In this document: one piece after another, positions 17,226-26,292 of the stretch
Numbering within the stretch: the stretch's first letter is position 1
Layout of the letters: the number at the start of each line of letters is the position of its first letter
Source of the DNA: Caballeronia sordidicola
GTDB taxonomy: Bacteria > Pseudomonadota > Gammaproteobacteria > Burkholderiales > Burkholderiaceae
Length of the DNA: 32,967 nt
Reading direction: 5' to 3'
NCBI RefSeq assembly: GCF_002220365.1
Contig: NZ_MTHB01000160.1
Location: 1-32,967, forward strand
The notes under the pieces: model-generated
The model's database searches: none
Seen by the model: the letters and a program-made list of their open reading frames with translations, nothing else
What the model was told of the DNA's origin: nothing
Position numbers and translations under genes: made by a program

Positions 17226-17784
17226 CCGAAAACGAGAACTGGTTTCTGGACATTGCCGCGCGCAGCCGCTTCTCGCTTGCTGGGGACTGCCAACCGACAC
17301 GGCGCCTGTTTCGTCCGCTGCGAATGCATATTTATGCTGATTGTGATTAGACGAACGCGGGCCGAATCTGCGGTTTTTGGCGATGCAACCTAAGGAAAGA
17401 CCTTCATGCTCCCGTTTTTACGCGTGATTCACGCTTAGACGCTAGACGCTATTTGTTATGTCGGACGGGTCGGTGCCACCCTGGGAGACTCGTTCCGTTA
17501 GCACCGACCGGGACAGGAAGGTCCTCGGTTCGGTCATGCACGCTTGCGGCCCGAGAATTGCTGCATCCGCAATCTTGGGAACGAATACCGATCAGCCAAT
17601 TCAGGTACCGTCTACTTGAACTGGAAGTGCGGCCTGTCTCTGCTGGTTCGCTGCAAAGTCCGGCCTTTGGCCACTGGGACAGGCGCGGTATGTCAATCAA
17701 TCCGTAGCATAGGCGTTAGCGTTTGCGGTGACGCTCGGGAGGCGTCAACTCCACGGCGTAATCCCGAATCCAATGGGAGTAATC
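17226..17784. other. Gene-free stretch before the pao-like genes
   Basis: No convincing gene. It holds a 13-base near-palindrome GCGTGATTCACGC (17422-17434) and, just after, a tandem GACGCTA pair (about 17438-17451). Either could be an operator for the aldehyde oxidoreductase genes. The left part (to about 17335) may be the eroded end of the insertion sequence. An open frame on the minus strand (17449-17700) shows no recognisable domain. Confidence 0.4.
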
Positions 17785-18333
17785 ATGCATTTCGTCATTA
17801 ACGGCAATGAGGTCGGGCTGGACTTTGACCCCAGGACATCGCTCCTCGATTTGCTCCGTGAGCAGCGTCACCTGTTTGGCGCAAAAAAGGGCTGTAACCA
17901 GGGTGCATGCGGCGCTTGCACCGTGCTGGTCAACGGGACACGAATCAACAGTTGCCTCGCCTTGGCCGTGCAGTATCAGGACTGCGAGATCACCACCATT
18001 GAAGGGCTAGGCGAACCGGGCAAGCTCCACCCGTTGCAGGCGGCCTTCGTCGAGCACGACGGATTCCAGTGCGGCTACTGTACGCCTGGCCAGATCTGTT
18101 CTGCCATCGGCATGGTCCAAGAGCTGAAGTGCGGCGTGCCAAGCTATGTCAGCGAGGACGTGGCTGCTGAGGACTTCGAGCTTACAGACATGGAACTGCG
18201 CGAACGAATGAGTGGCAATCTGTGCCGCTGCGGCGCCTACAACGGCATCGTCGACGCGATCCAGGACACGTTCGGTACGGCCGAGCCCGAGACCGAGCCC
18301 AAGACTCTGCCCAGCAAGCGCGAGGCCGCCTGA
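17785..18333 (+). CDS. paoA: Aldehyde oxidoreductase 2Fe-2S subunit (PaoA-type)
   Basis: The 182-residue small subunit of a xanthine-oxidase-family molybdo-flavoenzyme, which passes electrons from the molybdenum centre to FAD through two [2Fe-2S] clusters. The plant-ferredoxin cluster uses C37, C42, C45 and C57 (GCNQGACGACTVLVNG). The helical-domain cluster uses C96, C99 (FQCGYCTPGQI), C147 and C149 (GNLCRCGAYNGIVDAI). E. coli PaoA (about 229 residues) begins with a twin-arginine signal; none is present here, so the complex should stay in the cytosol unless a longer start is used. The ATG at 17785 follows GGGAG by five bases; an ATG at 17773 would add four residues. Its stop overlaps the next start (TGATG). 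Confidence 0.9.
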   Translation: MHFVINGNEVGLDFDPRTSLLDLLREQRHLFGAKKGCNQGACGACTVLVNGTRINSCLALAVQYQDCEITTIEGLGEPGKLHPLQAAFVEHDGFQCGYCTPGQICSAIGMVQELKCGVPSYVSEDVAAEDFELTDMELRERMSGNLCRCGAYNGIVDAIQDTFGTAEPETEPKTLPSKREAA

Positions 18334-19319
18334 TGAACCCCTTTACCTATGAACGCGCTTCGGATTTGCAGGCGGCGCTGACGCTTGGCGCTCAATCGGG
18401 CGCCAAATACCTGGGCGGCGGCACCAATCTCGTCGACCTGATGCGCGAGACGATCGAGCATCCCGTCGTTGTGGTCGACGTGACAGGCCTCTCGTGCGCG
18501 ATAGAGGAAGCGGGTGACGGCGGCCTGCGGATCGGCGCCGGGGTCAAGAACACTGCGGTGGCGGCTGACCGGCGCGTGCGCGATCGTTATCCGCTGCTGT
18601 CTGAGGCCATCCTGGCTGGTGCGTCGGCCCAGATTCGCAACATGGCGACGGTGGGCGGAAACCTCCTGCAACGCACTCGCTGCGGCTACTTTTATGACGA
18701 CGCAGCGCACTGCAACAAACGCGCGCCTGGGACGGGCTGCGACGCCATAGAGGGTTTCAACCGCATGCACGCCGTCCTTGGGGCCTCCACTGCCTGCGTC
18801 GCCACCCACCCCTCGGATATGGCCGTGGCGTTGGCCGCCCTGGATGCGGTGGTAACCGTGGAGGGCCGGCACGGCGCGCGTGACATTGCATTGGTCGATT
18901 TCCACGTCCTGCCTGGCGAAACGCCACACATCGAAACGGTGCTTGAGACAGGCGAGTTGATCACCGCCATTACCTTGCCACCCGGCCTGACGGGCTGTTC
19001 CATTTATCGCAAGGTGCGCGACCGCGCCTCCTATGCCTTCGCCCTGATCTCGGTGGCGGCGGTTCTGGACGTGCAGGACGGCGTCGTGAAGGAGGCCCGT
19101 ATCGCGTTGGGCGGCGTTGCCCACAAACCGTGGCGCGCCAACGCGGCCGAGGCGGCCCTCAAGGACGGGCCGGCGACTGAGGCGGCGTTCCGCGCGGCGG
19201 CGCAGACCGAGCTCGTTTCCGCTCAAGGTCTTCGCGACAACGCTTTCAAGATAGAACTGGCGCAGCGCGTCATCACCGACACGTTGGTCAAGTTGACCGC
19301 TCTTCAGGAGATTCGCTGA
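18333..19319 (+). CDS. paoB: Aldehyde oxidoreductase FAD / 4Fe-4S subunit (PaoB-type)
   Basis: The 328-residue FAD-binding subunit. The PCMH-type FAD fold opens with NPFTYERASDLQAALTLG and the flavin pyrophosphate loop KYLGGGTNLVDLM. NMATVGGNLLQRTRCGYFYD carries the second FAD loop. The following insert contains four cysteines in RCGYF, HCNKRAPGTGC and ASTACVATHPSDMAVAL. This pattern matches PaoB of E. coli, where an extra [4Fe-4S] cluster lies near FAD, and separates it from plain xanthine dehydrogenase FAD subunits. The C-terminal CO-dehydrogenase-flavoprotein domain (IYRKVRDRASYAFALISVAA) is complete. Start and stop both overlap neighbours (TGATG), giving tight translational coupling. Confidence 0.9.
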   Translation: MNPFTYERASDLQAALTLGAQSGAKYLGGGTNLVDLMRETIEHPVVVVDVTGLSCAIEEAGDGGLRIGAGVKNTAVAADRRVRDRYPLLSEAILAGASAQIRNMATVGGNLLQRTRCGYFYDDAAHCNKRAPGTGCDAIEGFNRMHAVLGASTACVATHPSDMAVALAALDAVVTVEGRHGARDIALVDFHVLPGETPHIETVLETGELITAITLPPGLTGCSIYRKVRDRASYAFALISVAAVLDVQDGVVKEARIALGGVAHKPWRANAAEAALKDGPATEAAFRAAAQTELVSAQGLRDNAFKIELAQRVITDTLVKLTALQEIR

Positions 19320-21634
19320 TGCCCATCCTTAAAGACGCCATGCAAGCGGTGATGAAAAAGGCCATTGCACTCGCCCCTGACAGCTTTATTCCCGGCGGTA
19401 AGCCAGATCCACTGATGCGCCACAAGCACGGCCTGATCGGGGCATCGGTCAGCCGGATCGACGGGCCGTTGAAGGTTTCCGGCCGGGCAGCCTTCGCGGC
19501 CGAATTCCCCATGGAGGGAATGACCTACGCGGCGCTCAAGTATTCGTCTATCGCGCGTGGTCGCATCGTCAGCATGGACACCGCGGCTGCCGAGGCCGCG
19601 CCAGGCGTCGCATTGGTGATGACTTACAAAAACGCGCCTCGCCTCAAGCCCATGCCGGCATTCATGACCCAGCAGAAAGCCGCGGGCGGCGATAACCTGC
19701 CGATCATGCAGGACGACCAGGTTCACTGGAATGGCCAGCCGGTCGCTTTGGTGCTGGCCGAGACGCAGGAGCAGGCTGACCATGCCCAGTCCCTGATCCA
19801 CGTCATCTACGAGGCGGGAAGCGACGGGGTAACCTCGCTGGACGCGGCCAAGGCAAAAGGTACGGAAACCGGTCTTTTCCAGGGTGAGCCGCTGAAGCTC
19901 GAGATCAAGGATGCCGAGGCCATGCTGGCTGCTGCGCCCCACAAGATCGACGTACGCTACACGACCCCCCGGCACAACCACAATCCTATCGAACTGCATG
20001 CGGCAACACTCGCTTGGGATGAGGACAAGCTGCGGATTCACGACACCGTGCAGGCGGTAGCCCACGAAGCGTGGACCATTGCGGAGGTGTTCGGTATCGA
20101 CGAGAAAGACGTGCACGTCACGTCGCCGTTTGTCGGCGGTGGCTTTGGTTCAAAAACGGTATGGCAGCATCAGGTGTTGGCAGCGGCAGCGGCGAAGCTG
20201 GCACAGCGCCCCGTACGGATCACCCTGTCCCGGGAAGGCGTGTTCCGCATCGTCGGCGGCCGCACCCTCACTGAACAGCGCGTGGCGCTGGGCGCTCAGG
20301 CTGACGGGACCCTGGACGCCCTGATCCACACCGGCACGGTCGCAATGACGCCACACAACAACATGCCGGAGCCGTTCATTTTGCCGGCGAAGAGCGCGTA
20401 TGCTTCCCGAAGCTTCTTGCTCGACGTCGAAACCGTCAAATTGAATATGACGGCCAATACCTTCATGCGGGCACCCGGCGAGGCGGTTGGCACCTTCGGG
20501 CTGGAATGCGGTATCGATGAGCTCGCCCACGCGATGGGCATGGACCCCATCGAACTGCGGATAAAAAATGAGCCGGAGAAGGATCCGACGACTGGGTTGC
20601 CTTTCTCTCAGCGCGGCATTGTCGAGGCTTGGAAGGTCGGCCGCGCACGATTCGGCTGGGGAGCGCGTGGAAAGCCGGGCGCACGGCGAGATGGCGATTG
20701 GCTCGTCGGCATGGGATGCGCCACGGGTACTTATCCTTATTATCGGATGCCAGGCGGTGCGGCACGGATCACCCTGACCAACGAAGGGCGCGCCACCGTC
20801 AGCATCGCCGCGCACGAAATGGGCATGGGCACGTCGACAGCCCAGACTCAGATCGCCGCCGAGCGCCTCGGGCTGACCATGAACGACGTCGACTTCGAAT
20901 ACGCGGACTCAAGGTTGCCGGGCGTGGTGCTGGCCGGCGGTTCGCAGCAGACGGCAGCCATCGGCGCCGCCGTGATTGCGGCCCATCACAAGCTCGTCAG
21001 GGAACTGCTCCGGTTCGCCGGCAATAGCTCACCCCTTTCCGGCCTGTTACCGGACGAGGTGGGCGGCCGGGACGGCGGTCTTTGTGCCCTGGAGGACGAG
21101 AGCCGATTCGAGACCTACGCCTCCATACTCGCCCGCGCCAAGCGCGAGGAAGTCACTGTCGAGGCAGAGGCTCCGATGCCGTTTGAGTTGCAACACTGGT
21201 CCATGCACAGCCACAGTGCTCTCTTCTGCGAGGTGCGGGTCGATTCCATTACCGGCGAGATCCGCGTGAGCCGCTTCCTCGGCTCGTTCGACTGCGGCCG
21301 GATCATTAACGCCAAAACGGCCGCTAGCCAGTTTCGCGGCGGCATCATCATGGGCCTCGGCCTTGCACTGATGGAGGAAACCCAGTTTGACGAGAGGACC
21401 GGCCGCGTCATGAACCCATCGCTCGCTGACTATCACGTGCCAGTTCACCTCGATGTGCCAGAGATCGACATAATCTGGAGTGATGAAGCTGACCCTCACA
21501 CGCCAATGGGCGCGCGCGGCGTTGGCGAGATCGGAATTACCGGGGTGGGCGCAGCTGTCGCGAACGCTGTCTTCAACGCCACCGGCAAGCGAATCCGCGA
21601 TCTTCCCATCACATTGGACAAGGTGATTCGTTAG
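19319..21634 (+). CDS. paoC: Aldehyde oxidoreductase molybdenum subunit (PaoC-type)
   Basis: The 771-residue catalytic subunit, binding the molybdenum cofactor and oxidising aldehydes (aromatic aldehydes in the E. coli relative) to acids. It has the N-terminal a/b hammerhead (SRIDGPLKVSGRAAFAAEF), the cofactor segments TSPFVGGGFGSKTVWQHQVL and RAPGEAVGTFGLE, the MGMGTSTAQTQIAAERLGL region and a C-terminal GARGVGEIGITGVGAAVANA, in which E737 is the expected catalytic base. It is about 40 residues longer than E. coli PaoC. Start and paoB stop overlap. A PaoD/XdhC-like cofactor-insertion gene, which follows in E. coli, is absent: the next 260 bases have no gene and then convergent genes begin. 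Confidence 0.92.
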   Translation: MPILKDAMQAVMKKAIALAPDSFIPGGKPDPLMRHKHGLIGASVSRIDGPLKVSGRAAFAAEFPMEGMTYAALKYSSIARGRIVSMDTAAAEAAPGVALVMTYKNAPRLKPMPAFMTQQKAAGGDNLPIMQDDQVHWNGQPVALVLAETQEQADHAQSLIHVIYEAGSDGVTSLDAAKAKGTETGLFQGEPLKLEIKDAEAMLAAAPHKIDVRYTTPRHNHNPIELHAATLAWDEDKLRIHDTVQAVAHEAWTIAEVFGIDEKDVHVTSPFVGGGFGSKTVWQHQVLAAAAAKLAQRPVRITLSREGVFRIVGGRTLTEQRVALGAQADGTLDALIHTGTVAMTPHNNMPEPFILPAKSAYASRSFLLDVETVKLNMTANTFMRAPGEAVGTFGLECGIDELAHAMGMDPIELRIKNEPEKDPTTGLPFSQRGIVEAWKVGRARFGWGARGKPGARRDGDWLVGMGCATGTYPYYRMPGGAARITLTNEGRATVSIAAHEMGMGTSTAQTQIAAERLGLTMNDVDFEYADSRLPGVVLAGGSQQTAAIGAAVIAAHHKLVRELLRFAGNSSPLSGLLPDEVGGRDGGLCALEDESRFETYASILARAKREEVTVEAEAPMPFELQHWSMHSHSALFCEVRVDSITGEIRVSRFLGSFDCGRIINAKTAASQFRGGIIMGLGLALMEETQFDERTGRVMNPSLADYHVPVHLDVPEIDIIWSDEADPHTPMGARGVGEIGITGVGAAVANAVFNATGKRIRDLPITLDKVIR

Positions 21635-21895
21635 TCCGAAGACGGACGCGAACGGATAAGGCGAGCAAAGGAGACGATACAAACGTCCGCTGTTGTCCTA
21701 CGCGCGCCTACGCGCGCGGGTCCTCGTCGGCGAGCACAATCTCCTTTGCTGAACCACCGGTCCGTGCCTTGATGCGGATTTGCCCGAAATTGCCCGTCCG
21801 CGTCGTTGTGCTCTGCTGAGCAGGCCTGTCTGCAAACGAAAACCGCGGAATGACGGAAACGTGCACGCTAGAGAGTTTCGTGCAGCCAAGGTAAT

Positions 21896-23167
21896 TCACA
21901 TGCTCGCGCTCACAGCGACCGCCGCTAGTGCAGCCGCCAACGCTGGCAGGGTCACGACCACGCCAAGCTTTAAAAACGACCATGCGCTCACTTCGATGCC
22001 GTCGCGGCGAAGCGCCGTCAGCCAAAGAATCGTGGCAAGGGAGCCCGTGACCGAGAAGTTCGGCCCGAGGTCGACACCTACCAATACCGCACTTGCGACG
22101 GGGATAGGGGCGTGCGCAGCCGTGAGCGCTGACCCCGCAATGAGGCCTGCGGGCAAGTTATTGATGAGATTGCATGCAACGGCTATAACGGCGCCTGAAA
22201 TCCAGCCGGCGTGCGCAGGGATAGCTTGCGCGGCCGTTTGCATGACCTGAGCGAGATGGTTGATGACGCCGGTATGCTGAAGACCTTCGACCAATACGAA
22301 CAGCCCTGCGACGAGGGGGAGTACGGACCACGATATTTCCGCGAGATGTCCAGTTAGAAATGTCCGCTTGAGAAGGCAGCTGGAGATGAATAGTGCGAGG
22401 CCTGCGCAGAACGTGGGAAGGCCGAGCGGGACGCCGAATGCAGACGCCGCGAGCATCACGACTGCCATGACAATAATTCCCAAACCCGTCGCTTTACCGG
22501 CGCCCGAAAGAGCAGGCACGTCGACATCGGCTTCAATTGGCTGTGTTAGCGCGTCGCGTTGCATGAAACGAAGGACCGAATACGTGGCGACGATGCTTAA
22601 TACTGACGGAATAGCGAAACGACCAAGCCAGTGCATCAACGTCGGCATATGGTCCCGAAAAATCACCAGATTTGCGGGATTCGAAATCGGCAGCACAAAA
22701 CTCGCGGCGTTGGCGATGAACGCACAAATGTAAAGATAGGGTAGCGGCTTTTCGGCTTTGACCGCATGCACCACCGCAAGGACCGCAGGCGTCAGCACAA
22801 CTGCCGTTGCATCGTTAGACATGAATATGGTCACGACCGTACCGACGCAGTACATCAGGAAAAACAGCCGCTTCGCGGAGCCTGCCGCTCGCTGCGCCGC
22901 CAGCGCCGCCAGGTAGGCGAACAATCCCTCCTTCCTGGCAAGTTCCGACGCCATCATCATGCCCGTTAAAAACAGGTATACATCGGTGCCCTTGCCAATT
23001 GCATGCAGGGCGTCGGACCAGGGGAGCATGCCGGATCCACACAAGGCCAACGCCCCCAGCACGGCCCACACCGCTTCCGGCAGTTTGAAAGGGCGGGTGA
23101 AGACGGCTAGAGCCGATACTGCCGCGATGGTCCAGACAGAAAATGGTGAGCTTAGTAGTGCGTTCAT
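21896..23167 (-). CDS. ArsB-like ion-transporter-superfamily permease
   Basis: A 423-residue inner-membrane protein with about 11-12 hydrophobic segments, of the ArsB/NhaD part of the IT superfamily. It shows the two inverted-repeat signatures: MSNDATAVVLTPAVLAVV followed by SFVLPISNPANLVIF, and later NLINNLPAGLIAGSAL followed by VGVDLGPNFSVTGSLATILW. This pattern is that of proteins annotated as arsenite/antimonite efflux permeases (ArsB). No arsR, arsC, arsA or arsH gene is present in the window, so arsenic transport is not supported by context; another oxyanion or carboxylate is possible. It is last in a five-gene run, seven bases after the MFS gene, and lacks a clear ribosome binding site, so translation probably depends on the gene before it. 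Confidence 0.8.
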   Translation of the reverse strand: MNALLSSPFSVWTIAAVSALAVFTRPFKLPEAVWAVLGALALCGSGMLPWSDALHAIGKGTDVYLFLTGMMMASELARKEGLFAYLAALAAQRAAGSAKRLFFLMYCVGTVVTIFMSNDATAVVLTPAVLAVVHAVKAEKPLPYLYICAFIANAASFVLPISNPANLVIFRDHMPTLMHWLGRFAIPSVLSIVATYSVLRFMQRDALTQPIEADVDVPALSGAGKATGLGIIVMAVVMLAASAFGVPLGLPTFCAGLALFISSCLLKRTFLTGHLAEISWSVLPLVAGLFVLVEGLQHTGVINHLAQVMQTAAQAIPAHAGWISGAVIAVACNLINNLPAGLIAGSALTAAHAPIPVASAVLVGVDLGPNFSVTGSLATILWLTALRRDGIEVSAWSFLKLGVVVTLPALAAALAAVAVSASM

Positions 23168-23174
23168 TGGGCAA

Positions 23175-24488
23175 TCATGGAGGCGTGGGAATTAAATCCT
23201 GCGAGCCGGTACCCTGGGCGGCGGTACTGTCCTCACGAGGTGTGGTCTCAGGCATAAACACGGCAAAAAATATAAGCGCGAGCCCACCGATGGCAGACAA
23301 AGTGAGAAACCCTGCTGTGAAGCCGAATTTCTCGACGACGTAACCTCCTGTGACATTGCTTAGCGCCGCACCCACTCCTACTGCCAACGCCATCAATCCT
23401 TGCGCGAGATTGAAGCGGCCCGTCCCCCGCATTAAGTCCGATGCAATGACGACAGCGATGACGCCAAAGATGCCTGCGGCCAAGCCATCGAGCAGTTGAA
23501 TGGCGACGACAGCATAAGGGCTGCTGGTCATTGCAAAGAGGACGCCCCTGACAGGCAGCACCGCGAGCGCGACCAAGAAAATCTTCTTTCGACCAATGCC
23601 CTTGCGCATCGCACGCCCGACCACCGCTGCAACTCCGACCATCACCAACTGCGCGGCGATAACGCATGCGCTCAATGCAATGACATCCATGCCAGGATGA
23701 GTCTTCGCGATGACTTGGCCTGCAAGTGGCAGCATCGCTGCGTTTCCGAAGTGGAAAAGAACGACGGATATAATGAATACCTTAAGGTCTCGCTTCTTCC
23801 AAAGCTCAGAGAAAGCGACGGGATGGTGCCGGGCGCCGTCTTCTGCCGGGCTCTCCGAGCCTCGTGCAAGCTCGTGGTCAATTTCGTTGGGCTTGATGAG
23901 TAGCACCACAACAGCACTCGCCACTGCGAATCCGCAGATAAGATAGAACAGCCAGATGACGCCGACATACTGACCCAGTGCACCGGCCAGTAACGCTGCC
24001 ATGAAGTTGCCTGCGTGATTGAAGCTCTCGTTGCGGCTTATTCGGGCGGGCAGCAAACGGTGACCTACGATACCGAGACTCAGCGCAGCAAGGCACGGTG
24101 GAATGATGGCCGATGCCGCGCCTAGCGTGATTTGCGCCGCCAGCACCGTGGGTAGCTTGGGGAAGAACGCGATGAGCAGGCACCCCGCGGCGACCAGCAG
24201 ACCCGAAATCGCAATGAGCAGGCGCTTTGCACGAACGGCGTCAACTAACAAGCCGGCGGGGATTTGGCATATGGCTGCCGCGATGCCACTTGCTGCCATG
24301 ACAAGGCCGATGTTGCCTGAGCCCCAATGTTGAGTCCCCTTGAGATAGACCGACAGAAACGGGCCCAAGCCGTCCCGCACATCAGCCATCAAGAAATTCA
24401 GACCGTCAAGGCCGCGCAGGCTGCGACCGGAAGGGGACTTCGCTGATTCGCCGCCGGCCGGCGGTTCGCATGGGCGAGAACTCACCAT
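23175..24488 (-). CDS. MFS permease
   Basis: A 437-residue major-facilitator protein with 12 predicted membrane segments. Family signs are MAASGIAAAICQIPAGLLVD followed by RAKRL (the loop 2-3 motif A region), a central cytoplasmic loop rich in charged residues (NEIDHELARGSESPAEDGAR), and the second-half counterpart around GRAMRKGIGRKKIFL. The sequence resembles permeases annotated only as general MFS transporters, and I cannot infer a substrate. The ATG sits in the ATGGTGA overlap with the metallophosphoesterase stop, with GGGAG upstream, so the two are translationally coupled. It is followed directly by the ArsB-like permease, so two different permeases share one transcript. Confidence 0.85.
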   Translation of the reverse strand: MVSSRPCEPPAGGESAKSPSGRSLRGLDGLNFLMADVRDGLGPFLSVYLKGTQHWGSGNIGLVMAASGIAAAICQIPAGLLVDAVRAKRLLIAISGLLVAAGCLLIAFFPKLPTVLAAQITLGAASAIIPPCLAALSLGIVGHRLLPARISRNESFNHAGNFMAALLAGALGQYVGVIWLFYLICGFAVASAVVVLLIKPNEIDHELARGSESPAEDGARHHPVAFSELWKKRDLKVFIISVVLFHFGNAAMLPLAGQVIAKTHPGMDVIALSACVIAAQLVMVGVAAVVGRAMRKGIGRKKIFLVALAVLPVRGVLFAMTSSPYAVVAIQLLDGLAAGIFGVIAVVIASDLMRGTGRFNLAQGLMALAVGVGAALSNVTGGYVVEKFGFTAGFLTLSAIGGLALIFFAVFMPETTPREDSTAAQGTGSQDLIPTPP

Positions 24489-25648
24489 TTTCTCCCGTTG
24501 CGATTAGGACCGAGCTGTGTGCCGACGATGTGTTTCTCCTCCCAGGCGCCGACTGCGTCATCGTCGCTGCCATTCGCGCACCGCTGCTGGAGGTCATCGC
24601 TTGTCGTGACGACGTCAACGCTGTCGATATCGCTCGAACCGCGCAGGTCAGTTGCCCGAACTAAAATCTTGAAAGATCCCTCTGGTATCGCGCATCCAAG
24701 CGTCCATGATTGCGTCAATGCGTCGAGGCCCATAAGCTGCCACTCAGTGTCTCCAATTCGACACTCGACCAGTGCGATGCCTTCAGCGCTCCACGCTTTT
24801 GCATGGACCATGGTTCGGCCGGACGGGATGTGGTTGAGCGAGTGCGGCCGAGTGACCAGACGGCGGTCAGCGGGCGAGGTAATCATCGCTACCGGCCACG
24901 GCTGGTCCAGCGTCTTAAAGCGCCAACTGACTACATCCCCGTCGATGGCGAGCATAGAAAATCCCGCCGGTCCTTCCTCTATCTGCCCCGTCGAGCGGGT
25001 TGCCGCATAAATCGTCGTGCCGTCATTCGCAAGTTCGTTGTAGTGCGTATGCCCCATATCGACGACCATAACGCGATAGTCGCCCAGCATCTTATGGAAC
25101 ACTTTCGCTTCGTCGGCGTCGGCCAGGTCAGCAGGATAGGCGTGAGCGAAAACGGCTGTTTCGAGACCTTGGGTCGATGCATGTTCCAGCTCTTCCTCAA
25201 GCCACCGAAGTTGTCTTTCGCCGAGTTTGAAATCGGGGCCGCCGGTGCCTGCCGCGACGTAATCTAAAAATAGACACCTGCAGTCGCCAATCGTCACTGC
25301 GTTGGGTAGTTGTTGCGCACCGAGAACTTCGTGAAATGCGTTCAGGCTACGCGACTTGAAATCATGGTCACCGGGAATGATGTGAATCGGCATCTCAAGC
25401 TGGTCCAACTCCGAGCGGAGTATTTCATACTGCTCGGCAGTTCCGTCATCGGTGTTGTCGCCTGGGAGCACTGCAAAGTCGATGTGTCGTGCGAGGTGCG
25501 CGTTGGCCTGCAAAATGATGTCCCGGAGCGCAAGATGGTTTGGTAGTTCGGGGTCTGTCAGATGCAAGTCTCCGATGTGCATCCATACAAGCGGCGCGCT
25601 TCTTTTTGAAATTGTCGATTCCAAGGTTCCCGTCCGCTCTTGGGCCAT
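24482..25648 (-). CDS. Calcineurin-like metallophosphoesterase
   Basis: A 388-residue cytosolic dimetal phosphoesterase (Icc/CpdA-type phosphodiesterase group). The five metal motifs appear in order: HIGDLHL (D27, H29), LPGDNTDD (D64), PGDHDF at 92-97 (most relatives have GNHD; here Asp replaces the Asn), FAHAYP and VDMGHTHYNEL. The last about 130 residues (from around VSWRFKTLDQPW) look like a separate beta-rich domain, typical of larger members that hydrolyse phosphodiesters or nucleotides. AAGGAG precedes the ATG by eight bases. It lies 52 bases after the small cytosolic repeat-domain gene and overlaps the MFS gene, well inside the sigma-54-linked run. The substrate is unknown. Confidence 0.85.
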   Translation of the reverse strand: MAQERTGTLESTISKRSAPLVWMHIGDLHLTDPELPNHLALRDIILQANAHLARHIDFAVLPGDNTDDGTAEQYEILRSELDQLEMPIHIIPGDHDFKSRSLNAFHEVLGAQQLPNAVTIGDCRCLFLDYVAAGTGGPDFKLGERQLRWLEEELEHASTQGLETAVFAHAYPADLADADEAKVFHKMLGDYRVMVVDMGHTHYNELANDGTTIYAATRSTGQIEEGPAGFSMLAIDGDVVSWRFKTLDQPWPVAMITSPADRRLVTRPHSLNHIPSGRTMVHAKAWSAEGIALVECRIGDTEWQLMGLDALTQSWTLGCAIPEGSFKILVRATDLRGSSDIDSVDVVTTSDDLQQRCANGSDDDAVGAWEEKHIVGTQLGPNRNGRKW

Positions 25649-25700
25649 CTTGCGTTCTCCTTCGAAAGATTAGATTGAGTCGAGATTGCGTGGCGCCGGT

Positions 25701-26267
25701 TTATTCGGCCGGAACTTCCGCGCTCTCTGCATCCACCAGTTCTGCGATGTCGTCTACTTCGATGGTGCGACCATACTGGTTCTTCACCCCATGGCCCCAC
25801 ACCTGAATGTGAGCGCCCGGCTCAAGGTAGCCCGACAGTTCGGCTGCCGCAGGCGGGGGCATGCGAACAACCGTTCCGTCCGTTAGCAGGGCCCCACGGA
25901 GTTCTCCTTTAGGCCCATACAGCGAGAGTTTCACTTCACCTGTGGCTTCCATCGGCCGCTTCTCTACATGAGGCTTTTCGCGCTTCTCGCCATCGTGATG
26001 CGGCCCCTCGTCAAGTATCGCGACACCAGAACTAGAGGTCAGCAGGACCGCCGCTACGATGTCGGCTGAACGTGGTTTCACACCGCGCACTTTTACCTGG
26101 TCGCCGATACTGATGTGCTTGGCGACCTGCTTTGACATATGCGGCGGAAAATGCACCTGCTTGTTCTTACCGAGGACGAAGCCGTCAAGCTCTCCATGCG
26201 GGTTCAGCAGAAATTGAGTCACGGTACCGCGCGTTTCCTGCAGGCAGCTTGGGTCGATCCAATGCAT
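25701..26267 (-). CDS. Cytosolic two-repeat small-domain protein (paralogue B)
   Basis: A 188-residue protein without a signal peptide or membrane segment, of unknown function. It holds two related beta-rich modules. Module A, about 14-80, contains FLLNPHGELDGFVL and QVHFPPHMSKQVAKHISIGD. Module B, about 112-178, contains PKGELRGALLTDGTVVRMPP, then LEPGAHIQVWGHGVKNQYGR. A His/Lys/Glu-rich linker (88-105) joins them. The modules look OB-fold-like and match both modules of the gene just upstream, so the pair arose by duplication. I chose the ATG at 26267 because GGAG lies a normal distance before it; the ATG at 26273 is only one base from that site. Gaps of 25 bases to its paralogue and 52 to the phosphoesterase indicate one operon. 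Confidence 0.75.
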   Translation of the reverse strand: MHWIDPSCLQETRGTVTQFLLNPHGELDGFVLGKNKQVHFPPHMSKQVAKHISIGDQVKVRGVKPRSADIVAAVLLTSSSGVAILDEGPHHDGEKREKPHVEKRPMEATGEVKLSLYGPKGELRGALLTDGTVVRMPPPAAAELSGYLEPGAHIQVWGHGVKNQYGRTIEVDDIAELVDAESAEVPAE

Positions 26268-26292
26268 GGTCATACTCCGAAAAGTGGGGAAA

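Noticed and set aside
17449..17700. Minus-strand frame of 83 codons upstream of the pao-like genes
   Set aside because: No recognisable domain or translation signals; composition does not look like a gene.
21698..21720. CTACGCGCGC tandem pair between paoC and the ArsB-like gene
   Set aside because: Only two short GC-rich copies; no CRISPR or regulatory pattern and no hairpin with a T-run.
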